A DNA stretch of 64,000 nucleotides from Ectobius pallidus (GCA_964059195.1 CAXKWD010000006.1:68031073-68095072); one strand, 5' to 3'; shown: positions 1 to 12,196, numbered from the stretch's first letter. The notes: generated from the letters alone by a model not told the origin. A program made the numbers and translations.

Positions 1-802
1 TTTTTAATCAATCTAAATTTCTATTATTTCAATTTCCAAACAAGTTATGTTGTATAAGATAATCTGTTTTCGTGTAATCACTGCACACTGATGGTTAGGT
101 GTCCAGTAACGAGCAGACGGTTTTATCGATAAAACAACATCCTCATATTAATAGAAACCATTTTATAAGATAAACGATCGTGATTGGAATCGAGGAATCG
201 TTAAACGTTATTGGTCAATATCAAACACGCGGCGTATGAGTGGAATAGTCATACTAAACCATCTTCATTTACAACATAACAAAACTTGACGAACAGCAAA
301 GCAAAAAAGAATATTAATGTAAAATATTGTGCTGTTTTGTATGCATGTAAAGTAAATTATTAGAATGTAAATCCCAGCAAACCTTTCTTTTGAATTCAGT
401 GGCTGTTATAAAAAATTGAAACAAAACTATGTCAATACAATAGATTCGAAATGAGGTGCAAGCCGTTGGGATGTTTGAATCACGTCTTAATTGTTTTCCT
501 TCTACCTAGGCTATAACAAGCGCTTAAATCTTTACACAGTAAAGAAAAAGATGAACAATACGAGAGGAAACTGTGAAGAGATTATTTAAAAGAATTTCTG
601 AACATGGGGGGGAGGGGAGGTTGGAATATTTCGATGTTACTCTTCTTTTCTTCTAGAAAGATTTTTCTAAAAACAGTTTCTTACTCGCTCAAGAAGAGTT
701 GGAATATTGTTAACATGGAAGTATGAATTCTAGAAATTCCAGTCACACTGAAAACCAAACGACTTGCGATATAAAAGTGTATGTTTTTGCCATTATCTAA
801 TG
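1..802. other. AT-rich intergenic DNA, nothing recognised
   Basis: I see no coding stretch, tRNA-like segment or paired repeats here. A short G-rich patch near 606-620 is the only compositional oddity. Confidence 0.5.
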
Positions 803-860
803 CAGTGTTTCCCAAACTGTGTGAACACCAGTGTTCCGTGAGACGAGTGTGTAAGCGGTC
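803..860 (+). mobile_element. possible hAT-type transposon terminus (single end)
   Basis: The stretch begins CAGTGTTTCCCAAAC, which resembles the terminal inverted repeats of many hAT DNA transposons. I did not find a matching inverted end in the next 3 kb and saw no clear 8-bp target duplication. It is at best an orphan end and may be chance. Confidence 0.25.
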
Positions 861-1415
861 CGCGATGGTTCCTATGATCTTGGTGGCACTACAAACCGAA
901 ATTCCTCTAGTAGCTAATGTATATTTTTTTTAGCAGGAAGAAAATATTTCATTCTGACGGACTTAACATGTAACAGGTAAATTGTTAACCCCGTTTATTG
1001 TAAAATTTGCATTCATGTTGCGACAGCTAGCTTCAATGGCTTGCTGTCCCCCTTCTAGTAGGCTACTCTCAACTATCTCAATGTTGTGCTTTCTCGTTTT
1101 GTGACTGCGTATCTATGTGAAATATGATTTTCGTACTATGCTTCAAGCAAAACATAGTACAAAATAGACTTAATGCCGCATCTGACATGAGGATCCATTT
1201 GTCACCACCCAGGCCCCGCACGAGGGGCCCTTATCATAGGAAAAAATAACTGTTTGGCCCTTCAGGAAAGTGACAAGTTTACATTTCTATCGGTTTTCAA
1301 GCAGTGATTACATTAAAGGCAACTACTCTGTGGTAGATATCTCACGGAGATAATGAGTTGTAAAATTCGCGATGAAAAGATATGAATTCGCATATTTAAA
1401 CTCTAAAATAGAGTG

Positions 1416-1523
1416 TGATATAGTGACCACAAATGGAGTGGAGCCGCCGGACCGATTACTGTAATAGCAAAAAGTGCTCTACAATTATCGTTACTGGCGA
1501 CGATAGTATTTCACACTATATCA
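1416..1523. repeat. short inverted repeat
   Basis: TGATATAGTG at 1416-1425 is answered by its exact reverse complement at 1514-1523, around 88 bases that include a GC-richer patch. Ten bases of pairing in AT-rich DNA is weak evidence. It could be an eroded MITE or chance. Confidence 0.3.
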
Positions 1524-1555
1524 TCTATTAATATTTTACACTACAGACTGCAGAC

Positions 1556-1608
1556 TTATTATTATTATTATTATTGTTATTATTATTATTATTTTTATTA
1601 TTAGGACC

Positions 1609-1673
<65 letters not shown>

Positions 1674-1725
1674 ATAGTTAATATTGTATTATTATTATTA
1701 TTATTACTACAATTATTATTACATA
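1556..1725. repeat. (TTA)n microsatellite
   Basis: A long run of TTA/ATT trinucleotides with a few interruptions, for example TTTTTA and AGGACCG near 1605-1612. It is one of three large TTA/TAA arrays in the window. Confidence 0.95.
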
Positions 1726-2335
1726 ACTATTACTCCTGTTATGATTAACTTAACTTAGTGGGATATCACTATCATTATGAAATAAAAGTTAAGTAAAAAG
1801 GTAGGACATGGAATTTTCACCTACTGCCCCCAAAATTTACTTTCTCCCAGGCTCTGAAAATCTATGGTGCTACCCTTCATCTAGATGTTAGGATTTAGTA
1901 CAACGTTAGTTCCACTGTGTCCCGAACAGATAAATGTCTAAAAAACAGTAGAAAAATATAGTAAAGGAATGATGAAATGACAGAAATAGTTTAATAAAAT
2001 AATATGATATATAATTCCTTCAGCCCAGCTGGTTAACGACTTAAATTTTTAGTGGGTATTTCTCATGTGACACACATACAGTAGAACATACAAAATTTCC
2101 CCAAAAGGATAGCTAAAATACAATGGAAGTGTTATTTGTTTTTAATTCAATGTCACTTAGCATAGAAATATAAACAATTAAACTAACCTCAAGACATATT
2201 TATACTGTAGCCGTCTGAAATTCGTGGAAGCCATGTTATCTGGAGCAGAGTTCTTTGAGAATTCTGACAATGTGGAAGTGTAAAGAACAAAGCGGTGATT
2301 TGTTGAGGACACTCTCTACTGTGGTTTCGACCCTC

Positions 2336-2420
2336 TGCATCTGTGACGTGGCTGGGAAACAAGGAGGCTGGTTGAAACATGATTTTATGACAGAATGTGA
2401 TGAACATTTGGAGCTTGAAA
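2336..2420. repeat. diverged direct repeat, copy 1
   Basis: About 85 bases resemble 2986-3071 in the same orientation. Shared blocks include GATTTTATGA, CAGAATGTGATGAACATTT and GAGCTTG/GAACTTA. The copies differ by substitutions and a small insertion (TAAGG in copy 2). The source element is unknown. The minus-strand open frames over this copy (2189-2457) look like chance. Confidence 0.7.
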
Positions 2421-2985
2421 TTCTGGTGGGCTGACACTGCCTTCTCAAGTGTTGCATGGGGAAGAGCTGTAGAGGCGGAACGAGAGTAAAAATAATGATG
2501 TGGACATGTCAGATTGACATAGGCTGTTTCAACAACAGAATTTCGCCTTCCTTCTTGGCCTGTATTGATCTACCAGCTACTTCTTATGCAGCTTTTTCTA
2601 CAAAATGAGTAAAAAAACCTTTCCAATTAATGCGGTGATTGATTTTTGTTCTCTCTGCTCTCTGATGGAAGCTAACAAACCCCACTGCAAAATCTGCTAG
2701 TCTATTCAAGCAATTAACTTTATAAACATCATTAACGAGAAATGAAGCAGACGTTTCTTTGTTCAGTTGAATAAAATCACTGCTTCTACATTTGAAACTA
2801 GTCTGTGAATTATTAGTTTAAGTAAATTTATAAATAGTTTAAAACTAATTTTCTATTTGAAATAATTTACTAACCTCTTAGTCAAGTTAATTTTCACACA
2901 GCAGCCTAATTCAAATATGAAATATTCTGCTCTGCTTCTGAATTAATTTCTTGCACATTAACAAGCATAACATGTTACAACTTTT

Positions 2986-3071
2986 GCATCTGCGATAGGA
3001 CTGGAAAACAAGAAAGTTGGTTCAAGCTTGATTTTATGAATAAGGCAGAATGTGATGAACATTTAGAACTT
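2986..3071. repeat. diverged direct repeat, copy 2
   Basis: Second copy of the repeat at 2336-2420, about 650 bp downstream in the same orientation and more AT-rich. The pair may be an old local duplication or two inserts of one family. Confidence 0.7.
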
Positions 3072-3867
3072 ATTATTAAATATTTGGCACATTTTACACC
3101 ATAGCACACTGTAAATATCTGAAAGTATTTTAATTATTTTTGTCTGACTTAAGCATTAATTTAGAACTGTAGATCATACCGTAATAAAGTAGTCAGATTT
3201 TATGCTAAATAATTGCCAAAAAATAAAAAAGTAAAATATTATTACTAAAACTATGTATGTAATATAATCGGAGAATATATCACAATACCATGAAATAGTT
3301 ACATATATTAAAATATGTATTCGAAAGAAGAAAATTTTCTACTAACTTACAAATAATTGTCTTATTACACTGCTTTAAGAATGAAATCATTGTAAATATT
3401 AAACGGGTTTGCAGGCTTTATTTTATTTATGTAATATCGTTAACCAGACAGCAACTCCAAAATGGAAGTATACAACTTTCATTCGAAAAAAGTAATGAGT
3501 GGTTACTTTTTTTTTATTAGTCTGATCATTTTCTTCGTTACTTATTATAGACCTGTAATTCAATGGAACGAGCAAATTAGGAGAAATAAATAAGTGAATA
3601 AGAAAATAAATTTTGTACCATCGAGGCATAGTATTTTTTTCTATTATCAATTCTATCATAATATAGCATTTCGTGTTTTGTTCGATAATTAAAGATTGCT
3701 TTATTACTTCTATTGTATTGACCGTGAAGGGAAGGGCTCCTAGAGTTTGGAGTTATCGTATTTCTAAACCTTCGGCACATTACATGGTTGTCGGTTTATA
3801 CACATGTCAATTCTAAACCAAATTGGCTTCTGGTATCCTTTTCTGTGTATTATGTGCTTTGTAGACT
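3072..3867. other. AT-rich intergenic DNA, nothing recognised
   Basis: Several minus-strand open frames of 60-80 codons occur, but they have no recognisable composition or motif. I treat them as chance. Confidence 0.5.
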
Positions 3868-3988
3868 TCAGGGCTACAGTGCCACCAGAAAGACTAAGCC
3901 AAATGAAAAATCGGAATTACCTCATGGGGGCTCCTTCCGGTTTGAAGTAGAGCTATAGTGCCTCAACCAACCGTACAGTGGCATACCT
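3868..3988 (-). mobile_element. SINE family A, degraded copy with tRNA-like head
   Basis: Read on the minus strand this matches the first part of the element at 8613-8912. A degraded promoter head (GAGGCACTATAGCTC at the A-box side) is followed by CATGAGGTAA and then the body block around TTTCTGGTGGCAC. The internal B box is eroded. It is short and 3'-truncated compared with the 8.6-kb copy. Confidence 0.55.
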
Positions 3989-4919
3989 TCAATATATTTT
4001 CACAGGTATATTGTTGTGTAGACCATTTATAAGCGTCTCCCTACACTGTTTAAGTAGAAATATATTCAAACATGTTATTGAAGAAGTAAATTAACTGAAT
4101 AGTTTACCACTGATTTTACACTGCTATTGTAGTTATGCAGATAAAAAATATAGAAATAGTGACTTGTGGCAATTATTATTATAATTTTTTTTAAACGATA
4201 TAGCTTTATAGAAAGACTTTTATCCTGAATGCAATAACTTACCCGTGCCATTTACCGGTCTTGAAATATTAGAGATTAAGGGAAGCATTTGAATTAGGCA
4301 GTATTTTTCCCTAAATGAACTCTCCTCTAATGAATAATGTTTTATGATTTCATTCCTTAGGGGTTTGGGAAGAGGGAAACCACTTGTATTCATTACTGTA
4401 ACCACTGTACTGGAAACTGTATGCCTAACTCAAGTAGTAGTATTATCTCGATACAGCTGTAGGGGAAGTGAGATCAGCTATTCTAATTATTCAAATGACT
4501 CTTGCAGCGCATCATGTGCGCTTGTGTTCGCGTCAGTGGCATGTAGCTTTAATACGCGAGTGCCTCAAAATACATATCAACTGCAGAATAGAGACGCATT
4601 TTTTTCATTATAATGACAGAAAGTTACTATTTTGACATAAGAAATAAAACACTGCCGTTACGATATGATGATAATGGTTTTCGCGAAATATGTTAGTAAA
4701 ATAATTCACTATAACTCTAAAAATGCAAAAACCATTTTGGTTCTTTTTATTCTAATTCGGCTGTATTTATACTCCTTTCTGCGTCGATGCCATAGCAGGT
4801 TTTTGGGATCTGTGTCTATACAGTAGGCCAAGAAACGATTGATTGTCAATTACAATTTTCTATTGTTGGCGTATTGTATGGAGTAAATTTTAACTGCTAT
4901 TAATTTAAATGGATATGAT
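3989..4919. other. intergenic DNA, nothing recognised
   Basis: A plus-strand open frame of 89 codons at 4344-4613 has no recognisable motif, and I regard it as chance. No repeats with visible partners were found. Confidence 0.45.
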
Positions 4920-5092
4920 ATAGAATGAAATAGCGAGAATGATTCATGGTATGAAAATATACTATTTGGCGTTTGCCCTTATGACTGGAAAAACTATGAA
5001 AAAACCCATGTCAAATTGGCCGGATTTGAACCTAGGACCTCCCAAATGCGAGTCCAAGTTGTTAACCATCTCGTCAACCTCGGTCGGTGGTT
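4920..5092 (-). mobile_element. tRNA-derived SINE
   Basis: On the minus strand a tRNA-like head runs GAGATGGTTAACAACTTGGA, then GGTCCTAGGTTCAAATCC, the latter close to the pol III B-box consensus GGTTCGAATCC. The head is followed by a T-rich body with ATAGTTTTTCCAGTCATAAG. Plus-strand open frames over this stretch are shadows of the SINE. The subfamily is not known to me. Confidence 0.6.
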
Positions 5093-5525
5093 GTCTTTTA
5101 TTCAATTCAATTCAATTATAAGAAAGGCCAATACCTGCCCTAACAATGTACAAGGCAACTATATCAAATATTTTATGAAACCAATAATAAATCTTGAGTT
5201 TCTCATACTTCTTCCTCTTCTCCAATCCACTTCCTAGTCGGTTATTATTTACACGATCTCTTAATTTTAATGTATGTTTAAAAGTTGTTTCGTTATAGTT
5301 CGATTGATCAATATGTATATTTGCAAATTTCTGCCTTTTCCTAAAAATTGTCTTGCAGCTTAAATAAACTTAAATTAGGATAATAATTATATTTTGTCTA
5401 TTGATGGCATTTATATTGAACTACTACTCAACGGCACCCTCACACAAGCATCGCACATTTAGGTGTAAGACCTAAATTTGTTTCTTGTATTTGATAAGAA
5501 TAAATCAGAATATAATTTGAAACGA
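5093..5525. other. intergenic DNA
   Basis: A small TTCAA tandem (5097-5117) adjoins the SINE. Otherwise nothing is recognised. Confidence 0.45.
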
Positions 5526-5526
5526 C

Positions 5527-5577
<51 letters not shown>

Positions 5578-5598
5578 TACAATAATAATAACAATAAA

Positions 5599-5650
<52 letters not shown>
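5526..5650. repeat. (TAA)n microsatellite
   Basis: A long ATA/TAA trinucleotide array with interruptions near 5577-5600. The tyrosine-rich reading frame on the minus strand is simply this array translated. Confidence 0.95.
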
Positions 5651-6235
5651 GGGCATATTTAGTGAAAAGAAATAAGGAAAGAAGTTAGATTGTAGGCTAG
5701 TAATTGTTAAAAAATAAAGTTTTCTGAATACTCGTATTCCGGCAGAATTGGCTTTTTTGTCTGGGAAAACTCCTGTATGCTATGCCTATATTTAAAACAT
5801 TTTAGTAAAATGTTATTTCAGATATGGAGTGTGTAATGAGTCGGAATTGGTCGCCCGCTCCTCGGTGGGTTCCATGGGTAGGCTACCTGCCGTTATCAGC
5901 TTATTATGCGCAGTTTGCTTGGTTCAGTGATTCAGCATTCAGTCAAATATTCAGAGTGTGAGCGTGTGCACATATTAAAACATATTTTATAAATAAGAAT
6001 TCGTGTGGGAAAACAAGGCGGAAATTTAGACTTAAATTTCTGAACAGGCCAGTTCCGTATGGAAATGCAGAATTAAACATAGTGGATAAGCTAAAAAAAA
6101 AACAGGGTCTGAAAATTAGCAAAAAAAGCGAACTTCAAGTTCGTGTTCTTATTAAATAAAATTTTCATCAAAGAAAAGCTATCGAGGAACTTAACATTTA
6201 CACACCAATTAGAACTATTTGTACATAAGAATTAG
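5651..6235. other. intergenic DNA, nothing recognised
   Basis: Mildly GC-richer near 5840-5920, with no motif that I can place. Confidence 0.4.
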
Positions 6236-6331
6236 CGAATGTCCGTTTGTGAGACTGAACGTGCGATATAACGAATACGCTTTGTCGGATTTTTATGAGA
6301 CTTAGTATACGCACTTATAAAATCCATAGAA
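6236..6331 (+). repeat. dispersed repeat family C, copy 1
   Basis: This segment (GAATGTCCGTTTGTGAG, then GGATTTTTATGAGACTTAGT, ending CTTATAAA) matches 7788-7888 in the same orientation. Both have a run of TGTCCGT-like words, a CGATA core, then TTATGAGACTTAGTATA or its variant. Such segments are common in dispersed insect repeats, but the class is unknown. Confidence 0.6.
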
Positions 6332-7787
6332 ACATCCCTATTGAATTTGGACCTACTCGGTTGACCGTTATCAGCGTAACAACCAATTGTAATATCTTAA
6401 AAATTTGGAAACCAGACCCTCTAAATGGTTCGCAAACAGACCAGGCATTGGGCTGGGTAAATCAGGAAGTATAAGTGCCAATGTAGAGTTGCACAAGGTG
6501 TGCATAACATGGTGATGATTTGCGGAGTTGCATTTCAAAGGTGGTTGACAGTCTAGTTAATTGCGAAATACGGAATAAGTATTTTAAAGAAGTAAAGTTA
6601 AGAAATACGCGGAATAGGAAGTTGCAAGTAAGGAGTTTTTGGTTTGAAACGTCACGGGTGCCAGTGGATAGACGAATTGACGCACGATGTTATAAAACGG
6701 GCAGACTGACCAGTTCGGCCCTTTTGCTACTCTACACTCTTCACGACTGGATCGACGGCACTCAGGAGCACCCCGGTGTAAGTTTATTTAAATTTGTGAA
6801 ACATTTCATCATGAAGTCAGTATGTAAGTACACTATGTAATTTCAATTTATTTTAATATTAATAAACTAGTCATTTTGTTATTTTGGGTAAAACTAGCTT
6901 TTGTGATTTGTGCATGGAGATGTACCGTTCCTTGCCCTTGTCCTCGAGGTTAAGATGCAAATGTATATTTTGAGCCATCCTGATAATTCGTGTCCCGGGG
7001 TAAAAGGTGTCAGAATAAATTAAGGCCCCCGGGATACGACACAATTAACAGTCACATGCTTTTTAAATAGATTTAAATATTGCATCAATCCATAGAACTG
7101 AATATGATGATCAATCTTTCTCGAGAAACCCTGTCTAAACTCAGTAGCTTATTTCATGTATGTGTAGCTAAAAATATTCAAGATATCCACGCACTCTTCT
7201 GTGCTCTTAACATTCTGCACTCTTTCTGTAAAGAAAAGGTTTTTCAAAGATAATTACTTCCATATGGAATTTTGTTTTATCAGTTAACCTGATTTATTTT
7301 TTATATTTTTCCTTGTTCTTTTGTCCCGTATTGTGAAAGGACTTACGGTCTCATATGACCCCATTTAAATGTTTACAAGGTAATGAACAGTAAACGTTAA
7401 TTCATATTTCTAATACACATATATACGTACATACTTACTGTAAGGTTCGTAAGTACCAAATATGTTAAATATTATGTAGGACTATAGTTAAATTCTGCTG
7501 AGCAGAAAGTTAAGGCACTAGATGCAGGTGTTGATTGTGGAACTCCCGCGGCAGCCGAGGGATATCCTGTCACTCCATATAGAGACACAATGCATCAAAC
7601 GTTATTTTTTAATAGTTAACAAAAAATTGGTATCGGAATTATAACAACTAACTTGAAGACAACTATTTTCCCTTAAAAGGTTGATCATAATTTAACATTC
7701 TTTGACAATAATCAACTTATAACCAAGTTATTACTAATGGCATGATTGCCCTATGTTTACTATGTTCCAGATTACTTGATGAACAGG
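6332..7787. other. intergenic DNA; possible solo-LTR-like signals only
   Basis: The stretch includes a TATAAAA box (about 6691), a plus-strand open frame of 106 codons without recognisable domains (6520-6840), an AATAAA near 6858 and a short palindromic CCCGGG patch near 6990-7030. The spacing is reminiscent of an LTR, but I could not define ends or target duplications. Confidence 0.35.
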
Positions 7788-7888
7788 AAGAATGTCTGTC
7801 TGTCCGTGTATCTGTAGGCGCGATAATTCAAATATGCTTTATCAGATTTTCATGAAACTTAATATACCTCTGTACACTCTTATAAAGT
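7788..7888 (+). repeat. dispersed repeat family C, copy 2
   Basis: Matches 6236-6331. It is directly followed by a SINE-like segment, so it may be the upstream part of a composite insertion. Confidence 0.6.
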
Positions 7889-8075
7889 CAAGGTTGCAGG
7901 TTCGATCCCGGCCTAGGTCGATGGAGTTTGTGTGTGCTTAAATGTGTCAGGCCCATATCTGTAGATTTAGCCTACAGGCATATAGTAGAACTCCTGCAGA
8001 ACAAAATTCTGACACACCGGCGACGGTCACGGGCCTAAGTTGCTGTACATTCCCGTCGTACCAAATCGGTTGGCC
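7889..8075 (+). mobile_element. tRNA-derived SINE, 5'-truncated
   Basis: It begins inside a tRNA-like head at a good B box (GCAGGTTCGATCCCGG). A body follows: GTGTGCTTAAATG, CTGTAGATTTAGCCTACAGG, GAACTCCTGCAGAACAAAAT and ACACACCGGCGACGG. I recognise this body from a widespread arthropod SINE type from memory only. The A box is missing. Confidence 0.6.
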
Positions 8076-8612
8076 GTTCCCAAGTAATGACCAATTAATG
8101 GTCAGATGCTTTTCAAATAGCAGATTTGCATCAATCATTAGAAATAAGCTATTGGAAGATAATGAAGACAAGTTACAGCGTATTTTTTACGCCTTGTGAT
8201 GTTTTGGTAAAAATAAAAGAGATGAGAAAAGAGATTGAGAGAGAGAAACAGAAAGATAGTGACAGTTTATGTGAATGCTTTAATTCTGAGAGTGAAGGCT
8301 AAAGAAGGACAATGCGATGAAAGAAAAGGAGGAAAATATAATATACGCTCTTGCACAGTATAGCCTACTACGCACTCAGCTGGAAAAATGTTCATAAACA
8401 TATTGCTTTACCAGGTATGCCGGTAACGAACTAGGATTATCCCACTAATTATCAAAATGGCTTCTTCACTTCATCAAGCCAACAGTGGCGTAGAAATTAA
8501 ACCAACATTCTTAAATATTTGCATCCAAATATTTATTGAAGTAGCCTTAACCATATGTTGTATTAAGAGCCTTTGAAAATAGAGAGAATTAAGTAGGGAT
8601 ACTTCAGAAAGC
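8076..8612. other. intergenic DNA, nothing recognised
   Basis: Includes a purine-rich AGAGAG stretch (about 8218-8260). No paired repeat or coding signal was seen. Confidence 0.4.
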
Positions 8613-8912
8613 GGGGGCACGCCGTAGCGTAGTGGTTGAGGCGCTGCGCTACAAACCAGAAGGTCGCGGGTTCGATCCCCGATGAGGTCGTTGGAGTTTT
8701 TCAATTGGCCTAATCCTTCTGGTGGCACGATGGCCCTGGGGTCGATTCAGCCTCTAACAGAAATGAGTACCAGGAGCAATCCTTGGGGTAAAGTCGGCCG
8801 GTGCGAAAGGCTGACAACCTTACCACCTTCATGTGCCGATGTCTACAAATCTGGGAGCCTCAACCTCCTGGAACCCTCTGGGCCTCCATGGCCTGTAATA
8901 GGGAACACACTT
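8613..8912 (+). mobile_element. SINE family A, best copy
   Basis: The tRNA-like head contains an A box (TAGCGTAGTGGTTGAGG, about 8633-8650) and B box (GGGTTCGATCCCC, about 8668-8680). A roughly 230-bp body follows that recurs in inverse orientation at 11154-11358 and in part at 3868-3988. The body includes CTTCTGGTGGCAC, CAGAAATGAGTACCAGGAGC and GGAGCCTCAACCTCCTGGAA. Open frames crossing it are not genes. Transcription would be by RNA polymerase III and mobility would need a partner LINE. That is inference from the family type. Confidence 0.75.
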
Positions 8913-11153
8913 TTACTACTTCAGAAAGCTAAACAATTAGGGCTGTTATGATGAACATTAATATGATATGCTTAAAAACATAACAAAAATTTTAACTCTG
9001 TATGGTACTACAGAAATGTGCGACTCAGAAATGTCCTAATTAATATATTTAATTAAAATCCGGAAAAATAATAAATTTGTGAATTTTCAAGGAGCATTGC
9101 AAAGACTATGCACAGAAAAATGCGTACAAGATCAGTGCAAGGGTTACAATTCAAATTTGTGAAGTTGTACCATTTTAAACTTGGTACCGGTATACGAAGT
9201 TTGGGCCTCGGTTTACATTTGGAATGGATTTATGTTATCTAATTATAACACTATGGCCTTTCTCTATTGTATACTTAGTGAGATATCTTCTAGATGTGTT
9301 CGTAAAATATACCGCTGCTGTGAATTCTTTAATAACAAGACGTACGTATTGCGCGAAGAAATCGCATTAGGGATTTAATTTGTGTTAAAAGAGTGATAGT
9401 GTATAAAACTCAATCCACTGAAGTGTCGAAGTTATTGCTTATAATGGCGAAAGGTCAGCTAATACTTAAATTCTTGAAACAATTTTATTACTAGAAATAT
9501 TGCCATTCTAAATTAAGATCAATTCGTAATGTTCTTAATTATTTCATTGACAGGACCACTGATCGAAATCTTAAGTAATTAGATCCGGCCTACTAACGGA
9601 CCTTCCGTTACCAAATAAAATATTTGCAAAAAAATATTTTTTGTGCAGAGTGAACAGTACACAAATATTTGAACTGGAATAATACAGCATTGTAATTACA
9701 GTCTACTGAAAATATGAAATAACTCGAAGCTCTGTCAATTTTGAGTATTTTTTGTTAATTAATGTTAACAATAACATAATATCGTAAGTGAAATTATTGT
9801 TTTTATTCAGTTCACTTTCGAATCAAACTAATATAAGTTATGATAAAAGAAAGGAACTGGTACACGTGTTCCAGTGCTGATACCTAAATGGAACCGGGTG
9901 TGAATTAAATAGTATAGGCCTACATTTTTTTAATAGTTTCAAGTGAATGAGATCAACAGTCGACTAATTTATTAGGTAAGCAAAATACGTACACGGACCA
10001 GAAATACAATTTTTAACTAATAACTAACCAGAGACACAGCAAGAAACTTTAGAATTTCTAAACTTCATGCAAGGACACCAACCAAATACAACAAAATAAT
10101 ACTATATTAAAATGGTAAGAAGTAAACCAAAGAAAGGAAGACGAAATTCCTCTCCGCTAGGAAAGTTCCAGATCTTACACAGACGTGTGAGCTAATATGC
10201 CAAGGTTATAGTACCGTATATCTGAACATTGGATAGTTGAAGTAATGAAAACAGTAGGATTTAGGAATGGCGTAGAGAAAACTGGATCGCTTAAAGCAGA
10301 ACGATATTCACTCATCTGTAGCCTCCTCGAGTAAAACTCCAATGGTTTCTGTGAGTCTGTTTGTCACTCTTTCACGGTAAAACTATTCAATTATTAGAGC
10401 TAAATTTTGCCATGAAAATAGTTTTTACGCCTGGAAAGGACTTAGGTCTAGCCATTTCGAAAGTTTTACCATTTGAAAATGGTTGGAGTTTTAATGGTTC
10501 ACGGAAACAACCGGATTAGGTTTCTCACTTTTATTCAACTTTATTATTGTCCACCCGTTGTCAAAATCGAATTCTATCACCACTTGCAATATTTGAAATT
10601 AAATTTCCTAAAACAAAAAGTTGGTATTTTCAATACACCTCACGGTTATCAAGAGAAGGCAGTTTTAAAAGCTTCCGGTGAACAACAGCATTATAATCCC
10701 TGCCGAAACTTAGCGTTACTGCGGTCAAATAAATTTTTACGGCTAAAGTAAGCTACAATTAAATTTGTAAAGCATATAAGAGTGACCATTTATAAGGAAA
10801 TCTTATTCTATACTACGTCTCATTGTGGAATTTATCATGCTTTTATTGATAAGTTCGACCTACAGAACTCAAAACTGAAAAATAAATAGCAGTTTTCATT
10901 TATGAATTTAACGTGCACTTATAATATCGTACATTCTAATAAATATTTTTATTTACAGTGGCAAAAATCATTAATAATTGTTAATTAGTAATAATATGTA
11001 TATTAAAACAAACCAATACCTAATATACCAACGCGCAAATATAATAAACAGAAGAAAACATAAGCTATTGCAATGCAATCCCTGAATAAACAAAAATGCT
11101 ACCATTAATAACATTACTACTTTTTTCTTCAACAAAGGTATGTAAAGTAAAAC
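8913..11153. other. intergenic DNA, nothing recognised
   Basis: AT-rich with scattered short open frames (9181-9378, 10473-10751). No motif, repeat partner or RNA-like segment was identified. The TAGGCCTAC octamer occurs near 9915. Confidence 0.4.
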
Positions 11154-11358
11154 CTCATACAGGCCGCGAAGGTCCTTAGGGTTCCAGGAGGTTGAGGCTC
11201 CCAGAATTTTAGACATTCGCGCTTCAGCACATGGAGGTGTAAAGCTTTACGCACTGGCGGCCTTTACACCCGGGATTGCTCTGGTACTCATTTCTGTTAG
11301 AAGCTGAGTCTGCCCCAGGGTCGTAATGCCACCAGAAGGATTAGATTAATTGAAAAAT
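11154..11358 (-). mobile_element. SINE family A body, inverse copy
   Basis: The reverse complement matches the body of the 8613-8912 SINE: CTTCTGGTGGCAT, CAGAAATGAGTACCAGAGC and GGAGCCTCAACCTCCTGGAA. It contains an extra segment near 11220-11265. The tRNA head is absent because the copy stops at the left end of the pogo-like element at 11366, which probably inserted there. Confidence 0.7.
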
Positions 11359-11365
11359 ACCACTA

Positions 11366-12143
11366 CAGTCAACCCTCGACATTATGCCCTCTTTACAGTG
11401 CCACCTTCGCACTGTGCCAATAAGTGCAAGTGAACGAATCTTCTCCCATATAAAATACGTAAGAAACATCGTTACTGTGCCAATTCATTTAGTGCCAGTG
11501 AATATAAGACAAGATATTTACAAAATATGGCATGCAGTGATTTTTCTCAATCACAGAATTCTTTTAAAACTGGCGTGAACGCTAGGAAGATTATTTAAGC
11601 AAACTGTACTGTATTTCCAAGAAGTGAGAGTTCCCCTGCCACTAACTGTAAATGTAGTGCGGTGGAATGAGGCAGCTATGCTAAGAAGTCGGACGCACAG
11701 CCTGAATGAGGGTGGAACAGATAGAAAGAGCTCTTCATACAATGGGACATTCCAAGCTTTCACTTCTTTTAGTCCAGTGTCCATTCAGCTGTTAAACACT
11801 ACACTACACTACACTACACTACACTACAACAAAGACGAAAGGTATTGTGCTATAATCATAATCCCTTACATGGACCCACCTGATTTTCAACCCCTGTGTG
11901 TACTGTAGCACTAGACATATCTTGTAGTAAATTGAGTTACTGTACAGTATAGTACAGTGTATTTTAATTTGTTTTAAAGTTCTCGATTTGCCTTCTTTTC
12001 GTTCATAATACAGTACAGTAAATTATTACAGCAGTGTATGCCATGGTTGTTTTAAAAATATATTTCTTTAATTCCACCCTCGCTTGGTGCCGCTAAATGT
12101 TAGAGAACGGATGGTGGCATTAGGCTCTATCGAAGGTTGACTG
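11366..12143 (+). mobile_element. pogo/Tigger-like non-autonomous DNA transposon, copy 1
   Basis: The ends are imperfect inverted repeats: CAGTCAACCCTCGACATTAT on the left, answered on the right by the complement of CAGTCAACCTTCGATAGAGC. TA dinucleotides flank both ends (11364-11365 and 12144-12145), as expected for Tc1/mariner/pogo insertions. A second copy of the family lies inverted at 58304-59001, and the left 400 bp match well. An (ACACT)n tract (11797-11828) sits inside. No transposase is present. The 77-codon frame conserved between the two copies does not show coding-type substitution (see rejected list). Confidence 0.8.
11797..11828. repeat. (ACACT)n microsatellite
   Basis: Six tandem ACACT units inside the pogo-like element. 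The second family copy has only one or two units at the same point (near 58557-58566), so the array expanded after the copies separated. Confidence 0.85.
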
Positions 12144-12196
12144 TACTACTACTACTACTATACCACCACCACCACCACCGCCGCTACAACTACTAC
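12144..12196. repeat. (ACT)n/(CCA)n microsatellite
   Basis: A compound ACT then ACC trinucleotide array directly abutting the right end of the pogo-like element and the presumed 3' tail of the minus-strand repeat at 12197-12480. Confidence 0.85.

Noticed and set aside
5459..5656. Tyrosine-rich minus-strand frame
   Set aside because: Direct translation of the (TAA)n microsatellite.
6520..6840. A 106-codon frame with an upstream-looking TATAAAA and possible solo-LTR layout (about 5830-7041)
   Set aside because: No matching LTR ends or target duplication could be defined, and the frame has no recognisable protein.
8613..8690. Possible tRNA gene at the SINE head
   Set aside because: A and B boxes are present but the segment does not close an acceptor stem and is followed by a repeated SINE body.
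11551..11784. A 77-codon minus-strand frame shared with 58583-58819 in the second pogo-like copy
   Set aside because: Codon-by-codon comparison shows differences spread over all three positions. The frame is embedded in a non-autonomous element, so similarity reflects copying of DNA and not protein constraint.
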